Source: Pelecanus crispus | Lineage: Eukaryota; Chordata; Aves; Pelecaniformes; Pelecanidae | Length of the DNA stretch: 64,000 nucleotides | Direction of reading: 5' to 3' | Assembly: GCF_030463565.1 (NCBI RefSeq) | Contig: NC_134644.1 | Location: forward strand, 97,398,765-97,462,764 | Part shown: positions 46,301-60,200 of the stretch, piece by piece | How positions within the stretch are numbered: the stretch's first letter is position 1 | Layout of the letters: each line of letters opens with the position of its first letter | The notes under the pieces: generated by a model | Database searches by the model: none | What the model saw: only the letters and a program-made list of their open reading frames with translations | Told to the model about the DNA's origin: nothing | Translations under genes and position numbers: made by a program

Positions 46301-49300
46301 AAAGAGATTAGGTACCTTGAGGAGTCGAAAGGCAGTCATCCAGCACGTCCTGCTTTGCTCATCTTCAGCACACAACAACCTCAGTTCCTTAGTTTCATTT
46401 CTCACTCTGTTGGGCTATAAAGTATTAGAGGGAAGTCAGCTACATTCAGTAGAAAACCAACAACACTGCCAGTTTACTGCAGAGTAAAGGCAGGTACGGT
46501 ATTAGTCTAAGAACTGGCCAGAAAAAGCTCACACCACCCTGAATAGAAGCTGAGCATGCTTTGAAACAAATCACTTTCTCAGCCGGGTCCAGGAAGATAA
46601 ACGTCGGTGCCTGCTTTGAAATACCCTGAAGTTCTGGCTCTTTATAGGAATAAAGTACCCAGGCCATGCTAGAACCAGAACCAAGGCGTGAAGGGTTTTT
46701 TTTTGTGAGAAGCTTTATGAGCCCCCATTTCAAGATGAAGAACCAAAGTTTCCGTAACTGAAGGTTACTGAAAGTCTGCTTCCATCAGTTCAGGATCTGT
46801 CCCACAGCCAGTCTCTGCTCTCAGAGGTAAACCCATGTTGTCTAACTCTGGAATGGCTGCGAGGATGGAGACTACTTCACTGCTGTCAATAAAACCAGCT
46901 CCCAGCCTTATTTTCGTCTCAGAAAATGACATGGAGCTTTGAAATACTTTCCAAATCGGCACAACAGTTTTTAAAATCCTCAAAGGCAACTGCTTATTCT
47001 TACTTCCATTTTCCAAGACAATTTTCTTCTTTAAAGAAATGCAAATCTCTGGCCCACAATAATGGTACAATTACACCCGACCAGAGCTTGATCCTTTGTT
47101 GCTATATAGTGTTGGTGCTCGCTGTCCAGGGAAACTTTCCCATTCAGTTAGAGTACTTGGAAAAAAAATTTCATCTGTGAGGTGAACCAAGGCCACCTCA
47201 CAGGCACACCATGCTTCAGCACTGAGCTGATCTCTCACAGAAATTCCCCAAGCCAAAGGAGCACCAGATAAAGTGTTAAAAGTGTCACATAAAATGATGG
47301 CAAGATTCACAGGACACGCCTGCCAAATGAAAGACGTTAAAGATCAAGTCCTCGTGGCAGAAATGCTTGCAGAGTTTTACATACAAATCCCATTTAGCTG
47401 AGGATCAGGGGCACTCTGAGCTACCAACACCATCTTGAACTTTGGAAGAACTTAATGAGAAAATTTACCTTTATACAAAATCCATACTCTGCAGGTGCAT
47501 TGTACAACTTCTTGCCTGCTATCAACGAGAAGATATTGCTGTCTTCTAGGTCAGCCAACAACTGCAAATGTCTTGGCTCCTGGGGAAATAACGTGTTTTA
47601 TCACAGGTAAGTGTAAGATTTGGGAAGATCGTGCTGCAAGCTTCGCAGTCCCTCAAGACCAACCTCCGACAGAGGGCAGTGTACGAGCACTGTGCTCCTC
47701 TCTCAGGCAGCCTGACGTGGCCATGGCCTTGTCACCTTGGAAGGATCAGCCTACTAGCAGAAGGTGCTTTATACAAGAAGCTGACAAAACACTTATTCAA
47801 ACACATCATGTTAAAAATGGCATAGCCTATTACATTGCTCCCGAGAAATCAGAAAGTTAGGTAATCTAAAATATTGTTTAAAGTATCATCTAAACTAAAT
47901 TCATGAACCATGTGCTTGGAGAGCATGGTTTCTCTTGCTAACCTTGTTAGCGCAACTTCAGTACCCACAATTATGTTGCCTGGCTAGTTTGGTTTTATTG
48001 TATAACAATGCTATATAGCTATTTTCATGCACTGAGAGCCCGGGGCTTGATTATCATTTGATCATGGCTTGCTTATCCTTTTCTATGCGATAAAAAAAGG
48101 GAACACTGTGTGCAGGTATTTAAAAATGAGCAAAAAAATACCCACTGTAACAGCAGAAAATGCTTTCACATGCTAGGACTGTGCAACTTCTTCTTTAATC
48201 TTACCTTTGACGTTCCTTTTGTAGAACAATAAAGTCCTGATCTCCTCAAACACACATACAATTTCTTCCATGATTTCCTACCCAGCTCTTTCACATGCAA
48301 GAAACCTTGAATTTCAGGGCAGCTACTGGAGTTTAAAAAGTTCTGTTGGAGAGGAAAATGTAAATGAGGATTGTGTCCTAGGGATAAAATTGTCACTGTA
48401 TTGGCAGAACAGAGAAGCAAATGACAAACCACTTTGCTGACTTAGGGTGCAGTTTCACCTTATGCTGAAACTGACCCAGATGTTTAAACCGATTTATGGA
48501 CCAAAATGGGTATTTCTGCTCCTCCTGTGATGTCTACCTGGCTAACCCTTCCTGCCACTGACATTTTCCTGTTTTCTGTGTCAATACTTAAATCTCCAAA
48601 AGGCCAACCATTTCTCTGTATCCCCATTCTTCTTGCACCTGTCCCGAAGGGACACAAAGTAAGCTTACTAATTCTTAAGAGAAAATAATACCTTGTCACA
48701 ACAATTTGGCCAACTAGTCTAACTTGGAAACATTGGCCAAAATCTGCAACTTCATCCAGAAGTTTTAGAATGGGAACAGCCTATTTCAGGATTTCCCACA
48801 CTAATGTCTCATCTAGCACACATACCTGTCCCAAGACACAAGGTATGACAGAATATTTAACACAACATGAAACGTAGAGCAGTCAAATAAATGTCAGTAA
48901 TTACACTAGACTTCAAGATCCAGAAGCATTTAAGTTCTTGACATAATTAGAAGGACCACATATGGAATCATTTGATTTGCAATACATCAAAGGAAGTAAG
49001 TATTAACTATGGTTAGCAAACTGATGGATTGCTCCCTTATTACAACGGACCAGATTTTTAAATGACAGAAGGCTTGCTCAGTAAGTTAAATGCCAAACTC
49101 CTAATAAATTCAATAGTAGGAAGAAAAATGCATAAACCTGGTTGGCCTAGATGCCTCCGCAATCCTTGAAAGTTGTGTTTTGGTGTTATTTGGTGGATGA
49201 TGCCCACAGGAAACAAAACCAAAAATCAGTGCCCTGTGTCAGAATTCTTAGTTGCATTAAAACCCAATTCTTTTTTCCAGTCCTCCTCCCCATCTCATCT

Positions 49301-52300
49301 AACAGAATGGAAAAGAACAGTCAATTTTCCTGCTATTTATACTACGAATCCACTTCTCAACTGTGAAAGGGAAGGACCAAAAGGAGAATATATTCTCTCT
49401 GTCCAGCTAGATAAACCAAAAGTAAACTAAGATGCAAGCTTTTTTGCCTATCTAAGCCAGGCTGACACTAGCGAAAACAGATCCCGGTGTTTTTAATGCT
49501 ACTAAGGCTAAAAATACTAGCTCTTAATGAAGTACATGATAGTGCGAGATGATGTTTAATATTCTTCCCTATTTCATATGTAATTAAAAAAACAGCATAC
49601 TTGCTCAATGTTTGAGGTGGCCTCAGATGCAACACACTTAATGACTACTAGACTGCAGGAAGTTTACCTTCAACAAATTACAACTGTCATTGAAATTATG
49701 AAGAATGGTTGTGCCTTTTTTAAAAGGAAAGGGGTATTTAATATAAATGCTTTAAGGAAGATTGGTTTTTATGGTTAAACAACAAACCAAAGAGAAAACA
49801 CCCCGTCCTTTCCCCCACCTTCTCACGCTGTAAACCCCCGTGACTTATGCTTCACCTGGACTGTACCTAACTGAGCCTTCCCAGAAGCAAACTCGTGTAT
49901 CTCACAAGGTTGTAAGGTTTTCCCTTCCCTACTGTCTGCGTTACCCTAGGTTCGAAACCTTTCCATCTTCAAGAACCATCCTGCTCTTTTATGGAGTCCC
50001 ACTGCTCGTGTTACCAAGCAAACTCGATTCTCCACTGACACTGCAGGAAAAAGGGTCCAAGGTGTGAACACCTCTGTTCCTACCAGTCTGTGGCAACGCC
50101 TGTTCATGCCAGTTTTGGTTCCCAACTGCAACCTCATTGCATGTGATTTTCATTTTTAATTCCAGAAATTAGTTTCATTTTTGTTCCATTTCCCAGCTGA
50201 GAGTGGTTCCTAACGTTTTAAATTCTTCGCAGTGAGCCTGGAGCCAGTATTTAATGGATTTTGAAGTGGTTGCAGGACAAAATCAATGCACTGGTTCAAA
50301 AATCAATGGAAACTTGTATTTAAACAGGGAGTTAGTGCGTATTTGCAAACATGCAAAATGACAGAAATCAAGCTAAAATCAGTTATTTGTATGCATGCTT
50401 TTTTCATATATGTGTGCCCTCTGCTTTATAAATTGCCTGTTATTCGTGGTACTGTCTTCTAGGCATCATGGTCTCACATTCTTAATATAGTACTCTTTTA
50501 ATAAACTGTTTTTTAATTTGGCCTCATGAGTTGAATGTCTCCCATTTGAGAAAAGAACTAAAGTGAGAAAGATTTAGACTACAGGGTTTAGATCAGAGTT
50601 CTTAATTTAAAGAGGTTTAAGTGAATGAGTTACTGGTCAGAGAGGTAGCCCACCCTTCAGCACCATCCTTGGTGGGCCAACCAACTGTGCCACCACCACA
50701 GTTCCTTCATGAGCAAGCAAGAAACTGTAAAGCGACATCAAAACTTCAGTATAAACTCAGCGCATGTGCCACTGCCATGCACATCACACAACTCTACAGA
50801 CACATATACATAAGGTACACACACCTGTAAATTAAGGTGGGGAGCTTTAAATGGGATTACTTTGCAAATACTACATACAATTTTCTGTAACTACCTGCAC
50901 TTATTTCTTGGGGAATTATTTTTCTATATAAAAGAGCAGCTAGTTGGGACATGGGACATAAAAAGCAAAAGCAAATCCTCTCAATCTCAAGCCCATCTTC
51001 TAATCTACACACACATTTTTACACTCTCTCCTATGCTATGATGCAGAGTATAGAAGAGTACCTCTGTTTTGCCTTTTATAAGGTGTATTTGGTTTTCTAG
51101 AAACATACCTGCTGAGACTGTTTTAGGAACAATGCTAGGTGGCCAAACCAGGTAGCCACAGAGTAAGCTGAATATTAATGGAACAAATATGTTTGAACAT
51201 AGATACAATTACTTTGTGTTTATAACTTACACCTCAATGCCACTGGGTAAGATCTTTGTCAGATATTTTCAACATTAGTACCATATGCTAACTCACTGCA
51301 CTGGTCTTTCTCTGAGCAGCTATTTCCAGACCTTTGAATTTCCCCTTCCTTCCTCTCAACCGCTCCCCTCCAGCTCCAAAACTTTCTTTGTGCATACAGA
51401 TAGCTTACAGTACCTGCAAAAGCTGGGACTGTGGGATACTTCCATTTGTTTGCTGGCACCAGGCAACCATTTGCTCTGGAAAGAAATTCTAGACACAAAA
51501 AGAAAAGACAATTGGAAGTCACATTATATTTGATCACTCTTACATAGAAGAATGGAATTTTCTTCCAGTCATTAATTTTTTGAAACTATCACTCTTAAAT
51601 CAATTTGGATATCCCCTGACACAGAAAGTAACACTAGGGCTTTCAAGTGCAGTTCTTCCCTTCCTTCTACTCACCAAACGCCCATGCAGACAGAACGTGG
51701 AATTTTAAAATATCTGATATGCAGCATTTCATAAGTGCATTTTCCCACCACTTCCTCTTCTACTTAAGGCTTTCAGGGTTCTCTAACAGCCTCCACATTC
51801 TAGGAAAGGGCAGGATGAATGGTTCTGCAGGTTGGGTACACAGTGAGTCCTTGCTTATTGCATATTCTGCCATCAAATTCCTAGGCTTCCCTCTCCATCC
51901 AGAAAGGCTGCTCAGCGAACAAACTCTCTGTAACTCCACTTGCCATGTGGAAGATGCAGAGCAGGAGGAATAAGAAGTTTTCTCTACCCTCACAGGGGCA
52001 AGCTGGATGCAAATGCATTAAAAGAAGTCTCAGGCGGGGATGCTGCAGGATCCCCGGTATGTACACCTTTACCTTTGACAGCACTCTCTTTCTATCCAAA
52101 ATACAGTTCTTCAGTGTTGTATCTGCTTGACCCTAAAACCTGCTCAGTCCCTCAGAAGGCTCCAAACTAAGTGTCATTTGCAGACCTTAATTATGAGAAA
52201 GAGCTTGTGCGCGACTGCTGATGCTTTCATTTGGTTGTTCAACAGCCAGGTTACGCTCAGGGCTTGAAACCCTTCAATCTCTCAAGAGAAAAGCCCTTTG

Positions 52301-55300
52301 CAAAATCTACCCCTTTTTTTTTATATTTCAGGGTAACATAACAAAGCCCAGTGTTTTTTCTTGTAAGGCTAGGTCAGCATATATTCCATGAAATGAAATA
52401 ATAAAAACTGAACAAGGACACGTGCAATAATTAGGCTTTGTCTCGTGTGCCCTGCTTCATGTGCTAGATTTGAATAATCTCAAAGCAGACATCTACCCCC
52501 TTTCCCCCATCCCACAAACACAGAAGCAAATATTGTTTAACACACAAACAGGAGCTTCTACGGAGCTTTTCGATTTTCAGGCATCTGGTACACTATCTCA
52601 TTCATACCGAATCTTTGCATGACAAAGGTCAGACAGTTTTCTGACTGCTAAATCGATGACCTGACTTCAGATTTATTCCTCTAATTCCCCTTTTCATTTG
52701 CCGTGTTTTAAAATGCCTATATAATTCAGTACACTGAATTTAGTATACACAGCAATTACGTTAAGCCATTCTTGAAGTTTTTAAACATTCTTTGAAACGT
52801 GAAGACATGCAGAAGTGCCTGAAATAAAACAATCACTGATTGTAACAAGATGAATCACAACAAAAACGTTTCCAGTTTAGAACTCTCGTCACTCTTCAGG
52901 CAATATAAATTTCAGTCTTTAGGGCATAAAGAGAAAGGCTGAAGAGGAATCACCCTTCTGCCAGGTAAGCTGCACAATGAATTATGAAAGCTAACATTTA
53001 CCAGCCTCTCTTGAGTAGAAATAGTGCCATATGGCAACAGCTAATGCAACGGATAGGGAGCCTTCGCATTCTTACACCAAAAGAATGATTTATTCTCTGA
53101 TTGCAGGAGCCTGCGACTGACTGCCAAGCATTCTGGGTTTTACTCCCATGCTCTGTTATTAATTAAAGTATACCACATGAAACCAATGTGCTAGCTCCTA
53201 TGATACCAAAATTTCTGTACAACACTCAGATGTTCATAGGTTATCAGATGGGAAGTTCAACAGACGTGAAAAATTACAAACACTCCATGTACAGAAATGT
53301 TTCACACAGTAAGTCAAAGCACAGCCTCTGAAACAAGCACTAGCAGATGACAAATGTACATGCAAGCACACGTGCGAGGATGCAGCAACTGTACGTTAGC
53401 GTCTATGAGGAAAGGAATGAATTTATCATCTGCAGTGAGTTTCCACGCGACCTCATGTATCTTTTTTTCTTCTGGCACCACAAATGCCCGACTGACCCAA
53501 AATCTGTTCTCTAAACCAGCTCTGGATTATCCTTCTTCAGCTATCTAGATAGGTCGTCGCACCAGCTGACATCAGCTCATGTCAATAGCCCGTTCCAACT
53601 TAATTGTTCAGATAAAATGTGAAAAATCATCCCCAAATAAGCAGTTAACACTGCAAACAGTTTAAAATTACAACATTCAAAGGATCTTACAATCCAGGAA
53701 TAAGTATAGCTATGACATACAATACTTTTCAAGCATGGATATACATGAGGACATGGAGAAAGTGAGTTACTATGATCAGTAAAGAAGGCAGAGTACACTA
53801 GTAAAGCACATCTAGAGGTGAGACACTGTTCAACACATATAATGATAAACTGGAAATTCCTTGTATGCAGTAAGTGCTTTAGGGGTTACCCAGAGGCTTT
53901 TTTTTATTATCATTACTGTCAGAAATTAAAAGGTTTGGATACTGCACGCTATGCAACCAATTTGCTTCAAATCAAGTAATTTTGACGGTAATGAATAAAT
54001 TGCACTTCTGATTGTTTTTCTTAAACCAACAAAGATTTCCCTGTCTTGGTCACTCTCCAACATAACAACAGCCATTTTGAAACAAGTATATTTGGTAACT
54101 TGAAAACACTTGAGGTTTTCAGGGTGGGAGGAGAATACAAGGAATTTAAACATTGGTTAAAATTTCATTGGTTAAAATTTCTTTGGAAAGAATTGTTTGT
54201 TGGTTGCTTTTTTGGTTTTATAGATGTTTAAGACATAACAGCGCCCAGCAATGTTACTGCGATCCATCCCTCCCTCTGTGGTGTAAACAACTAAGTAACG
54301 AGACTCACCATGGGATTTTTGAAAAATTCATATTTTGCGTAATTCTTCCTGAACAAAAATTTACTTTCACTTCCCATTGTGGACTCGACTTGAACTATGA
54401 GCTCATGATCTTCCAAGCACCTCTCTGTGGAAAAAGAACATGATGTTAACACACAGCCAACCAGCAGAAGCAGCGAAACCAACTTCCAAAGAACAGGAGT
54501 AAAACAACCCAGTGTAATTCCGTTACCTTTTAAGAAGTTAACACAACATATTATAGCTTTCAAACCATACTGCCGTGAGGCATTTAAAGGCACTAGAGCG
54601 TAGTTCAACGTTACATGGCAATGTTCTTCAAAGATTTCCTACATCAGGGCTTCATAAGCACAGACTTTTGAGAAAGGAAATAACGTAAGATTTGTTGCCT
54701 GCAGTAGCTTAAAAAACACACACAAACCTCCTCTTTTGGTGCTGGCCATATGCTGTGGAACTGGCAAGGTGGACAGATTTAAGGGGAAAGTAGTTAGGGA
54801 AAGGCCCCCGTTAGGTCTCGAACTATCACAGAAATACAGTGTCCTATTTGATCACACTCTATAAACCCAGTTCATTTCAAGGTGAACTTCAGGCCTTTAT
54901 TGTAGATGCTAGACAATGGGGTTTATTATGAAAGAGGTCACAGGATCTACTTTACAGGACTACTGACAGAGACAAATGTTTTGTACACATGACAGGGCAA
55001 TTTTTTGCTCTAGATCTGGTGACAAGGTAACTCCCCATAACCACCACTTCTCTGGTCAAAAGAATGGTACATCAAAGCATGAACAGATAGCTGAACAAAT
55101 CAAATTCACTGAAAGCAGTAACTTGAAAGAAGGCAACTGGGCTAAGCGTGCACTACTTAATGAACTCATGATCTTGGCAAATCTTCAAAAGTTTCTGAGA
55201 AAATACTTAGGTATTTTTCAGAAGTCTTAATAGTCAGTACTTTCACCCCTTATATAATAGGAAATAAAAAATGAGGTCAAACAAAAAATAATTTTTGCAA

Positions 55301-57205
55301 AGCTCTATCCAAAATGCATGTGACTTGCAGAGTCCCTTCCCCACTTTGTGTTCCTGCATCCTCGCATTCCCACAGTTAGAAATGCCAGGCTGCCACCCAA
55401 GTTCTCTTGGGGTATCTTCAGGACAGAAAGCAAGCAGTCACTGGTATCTCAAAAAGTAGCAAGCTCTTGAGTATCACTTGAATTACTCAACGCAGCAAAT
55501 TAATGTAAGTTCTTTGACTGAGAATTTCACCTATCTCTGAATGACCCCATTGTCTTTTTCACCTGCATTTAGACTGTCAGTCATCACCAGCTCATTGATG
55601 ACTTCAGCATTTGCCATGCATTTGCATTGTCCAGCCTTGCTATAGATTGTGTTTCAAGGGGGTAGCACTGAAGATTTTCGTACTGGGCTGCTCTCACACA
55701 AAGAGGTGCTGCTTAGTGCATTAGCCGTAACACCACTTTTAAGGGGTAGTTCTTTGACTAATGTACTCTGCAATACTGCTATTGAGATCAGTTAATTAAG
55801 GACATTTTGCACCACCTGAGCATTCATCACCTAAACCTCCACATTATCTAGGGGCTTCACAGGTGAAGTTTCAGGTACTGTTGCTGATCTATTGCTGCTG
55901 TCATGGTTTTAGGCACCCAGGTAAGTCAAATCTCCTCCCCACTGTGATAAGGACGGTGGGCCTATGAGGGTGGAGGGTCTTTCTGTTTTTTAAATTACGC
56001 CTCCTCCAGAAAACATTTAATTACATTGATATGAATCTTCATCACAGCATGAACCCTGAAAGACCATGTGTCCTGCTACTGCCTGCTTCTGTCATCACGC
56101 AAAGTTGTGGTCTTCACTTTCCTAACGCACTGAAGATTGCTCGCCCAAGGGCACGGACAAACCACATCCTGTTCAGTCTGTTCCAAGGAAATCCAGTATA
56201 GATGAACATTTGCCAATTTGTTTTGTATTTTGATCATTAGTTTGTGTAAATATACCCAGTGACTGTTTCTTAGGCTCCTCAGGCAACTGACCTAGATGTA
56301 TTCCTTTACCAAATCAAGACCCTTAGGATTCTGTGGTGATACCCCTGCTGATTTAATGTTTACGTTTTCATTTTGATGGTGAAAGCCATCTTGAAGAAAA
56401 GGTGCAGCTTTTCATAGCATATGCACGTAAAAAAGAAGCTAGTCCTCATCAGTTTGCTGCTACTTCATAGAAGTTGTACACTTGGGAAGTCCTTGGTAAT
56501 TTGCGCTCGGTTAGTACAAATGGGATGAACTGCCACTTGACACACCAGCAACTCCACCTCAGCCCTGCTTTGAGCTTCCTGCTACAAAACTAGAAGCACA
56601 GATGTCAATCTATTAAGTTCAATAGGCCAGCCTGTCTTCAAGTGGTATTGCTGCTGAAGTGACCAGAAATGTCTCCTTTTTGTTTATCTTGATAGGCTCA
56701 ACTCAGTCTCCTCTACACACTTCCTAGAAGAACCGGACAGACTTCCCCCCGCCCCCAAAATTGCCCTGTATCACTATCTAAACTTATACAGAACTGTAGA
56801 ACTACTACAAGATGGGAAAAGGAGCTGGATTCCATAGTGAACAACTTGCAGGCATGGCCCAAAAATCCCAGTTAGAGGATCATTACAAATGAGAGGTGGA
56901 CCAAAGAGTGAAACAGTTTTTGTTTTCATATTTTAGCAAGCACTGTGTCTAACTGTTCCATTTCTAATTTGTTCAGATTAAAGCAAAGCAAATTCAATGC
57001 ACTTGTAAACAAGAAAATCTATGTACGAAACTATGCAGCGATTCTTTCTTCTAAACATACATACATTTCAGAGCCCTACTACTTTTCTTTCCTGCTTCAA
57101 CTATATTAAGTAAGATGGACAGTCAGTTCTGCAGCTGGAAAAACGAGGTCTGTAGGTAGGGATTCTTTCAGTGTCCAGACACATGCTATCATGACAGTCT
57201 GTCTC

Positions 57206-57254
<49 letters not shown>

Positions 57255-60200
57255 TCTGTTAATGTCCAATACAGATATCTCAGTCCCCGTCCTAAATTGA
57301 TGATAGTTAAGCACAGAGTAGCACATAGGGAGAATACCACATTTTATGAACAGGTTAGGTGTAAATCTAGTTGCAAACAAAATAATGGGACCACTTCAAG
57401 TTTCACAGACTGCTTAAATCTTGACCACAGAGTCTTTTAGATACTAGTGGTACAGTGCAGCAGGAACTATTTCCACATGTTAAATCTGAGCAAGCCTGAT
57501 GATAAATTGTCACACCATTGCCTCCAGTGAGAACACAAATACTTTGTGCAGTCCAATAACTGTCCGAAGTTATTTGCAGGCACGCGTGTTATTTGGAACA
57601 CACTTGACTGCGCGTGCAAAGTAAGCAGTCAGGTGAAGGTTCTGTACAAACTGGGACCTAGAAGATCACCATAGTGATAAATATACAGCTGACTTAAAAA
57701 ATTTGCTCTCGTCCTCAGTCTGGCCAATAGTAAAAAGATGAACTGGTTCTGCAAACTGAGCTCTTTTGGAAAGTAGTATTAGGCAAGACCAGGAGGAAAA
57801 AAAGATAGTGAACTTTAAGGCATCCTCCTCTTTTGGTGGGCTTCAACATTACCACCTACAGCATTAAGTCAGCAAGGATGTCTCGAGTAAGAAGTAACGT
57901 CTTCTGGAAACACAGAACTCTCACTGCTCTTAAACCGTATTTCTTTCCACACCGCTAAGCATCTATTTGCCATTGTTTCATACTGCATCAGATGTACTGT
58001 AAGCAATCTTATTTCTAGAGGGAAAAATATGGAACATCAGACACCTGATAGTAACTTCACCTAAGGTGCAGGCAGATTGTTACCTTGAACTGACAGTCTC
58101 TGAAATTCAGGGAAGCATTTAAGCTACTGAGAAGCTAAAAATAAGCATCTGTGTAACAAAAAATTCAAACTGCAACCAAAACTGGGTAGACACGTGAAAG
58201 TTGGTATTTAAAGTTTACTGAATATGTCACAGAGTATACTTTGGTCCCCAAATGCAACAAAATGGATGTTGCTGTCTCCTGTTAAATGAACTCTTTTACT
58301 CGCTTTTCTGTCCACATCCTTTCAAATATGTGAAATCTGTACCATTACATCTTTCTTGACGCTTTAAATACTTTTTTCTTTGTCTGCTCGCTTTACGCCC
58401 TCGAAGGCTGCATTATTTTTCACACAGGTCGACTGCCTGGCCTACAGAGGACAGCCCTGGAGCAGTCCCTGCAGAACAAAGTTTGGCGGCTGCTGAAGCC
58501 CCAACCTGCACACCCCGTTTCTCTGGGACAGCCGGGGCCCCGCTTTGTGCTTCAGTGTGAAACAGAGGTCCAAGGCAGGCAGGTCCCCATGTATATAAAT
58601 GCAGCCCGATAAGTATCTTGCTCTTTTCCCATCATTGTTAATTACCAAGTTATTTGCGTGTAAACAGAAGCTTTTGATTTCCTAATCAGCCTCCTGCCCG
58701 ATTCATTCAGAGATGTCACACACCAGAGTTTGACAGCACAATTAGTCACCATGGAAGCTATTGTGATGTCACAAACACTGAATTGTGGCATCATTGAATG
58801 AATCTGGCAGGAGAAGGATGTTGGTTACAAAGGAGAAGGCTTCTGTTTACACAATACCTTGGTAATCAGCAATGATGGGAAAGAGAATATAGAAAAAGAG
58901 AGCCTGGTAGTTTAATGAGCATCGATAAAACTGAAAATTTCTAAAGGTTGTTAGAAGCGCGCATGTGGCATATTAAGCTACGGAGATAAAGATTCTGTAA
59001 TTTATACCTTAATTCTTCACCTCGTCCTATGTCCTCAGAACTGAAAGGGTATCACGGACATATACAAACAAGTGTTTCATGTTAATTTTTTCACGTGTTT
59101 CTGTATTAGGAGAGATACCCAATAAAGCCATTAAATAATCAGGATATGCTATGATGGTGGGTTTTTTTTTTTTTTTCCTTTTGAGTGCTATTCTGTAGAG
59201 CAGTGAATTTATCTGTGTTTAACAGTATCGGTTTAGGGCATTACATCTCCAGCAAATTGTTTCCTTTTTTTATTTGTAAGGGTTCTGAATTACATTTTTA
59301 GACATAAAACCCCTCTGTTAGCTACAGATAGCATTCACAATTCCAGTGCCGGTGATCGCAGCTTATGATTTGTCTTCCTCTATTTTCTAGAAAAAAATTC
59401 CCCATGAAGTAGATCGACTAATACTCCAAATGCTACATTTTCTAAAGCGTTATTGTATGCTACGCAGAATTACAGATAGCGTATCTGAGCGATACGCAGT
59501 TGCAAGCTGCACAGCAGAACCCTGCAACTAATCAGTGCCACAAAATAACAGGAAAAGCAAGACTGAATAACATGAGAGTCTTTCAGGTACTGTAATTAAA
59601 CCAATTCACGGTGTTATTTAATTCCCCACAGTTCTTCCTCTTGCTGCCTTCTTGAAACTGTAACCATGACACCTTAATTTCAGTCAGGTGGAGGAGCTGC
59701 TGCCTGGAGAGCAGATGCCACTGCTGGTCCAGGAATTGCCCATGGATTTGCGGGTGGTGCCACCATTTTTTCCCTGCCTGAAGTCAAGTTTAGCCAAACC
59801 CCTCCCCCACCTCAGCATGTCTAGCTTTCATAAGCAGTACTGTAGGTATGCAAAGCTGAGTCTGTTCACCCAGGTCTCCCAGCTGGTGATGAGCTGAGCT
59901 GTTTCACAGGACCAGGACTCTAAGGATCAAGCTTAATTTGCCTAAGCTGTTTATTTGCAATAGCTTCAGACACAGCAAGCTAGCAACAGAGCGCTAGCGC
60001 GAAGATTAGACAATTATTTTTCTTTTTTATAATAATAATAAAAAAAAAAACCAGCAGAGGATGGGAAATAAGAGAAGGACTTAAAATGGCTTAAACGCTT
60101 AACACATCAAATCGTAATACACAAAAAGCACGTACGTGACTTCAGCTAATTTTACAATTAAAAGCAGTGGAAAGAAAACGTTCCGGCTGGAAGCACATTA

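Noticed and set aside
55560..56700. Possible decayed processed pseudogene on the minus strand of the long GRB10 intron
   Set aside because: Several frames look faintly protein-like, but stops are frequent, no family can be named, and no poly(A) tail or target duplication is seen.
57101..57380. Poly-Asn and poly-Ile frames
   Set aside because: Direct translation of the ATT microsatellite.
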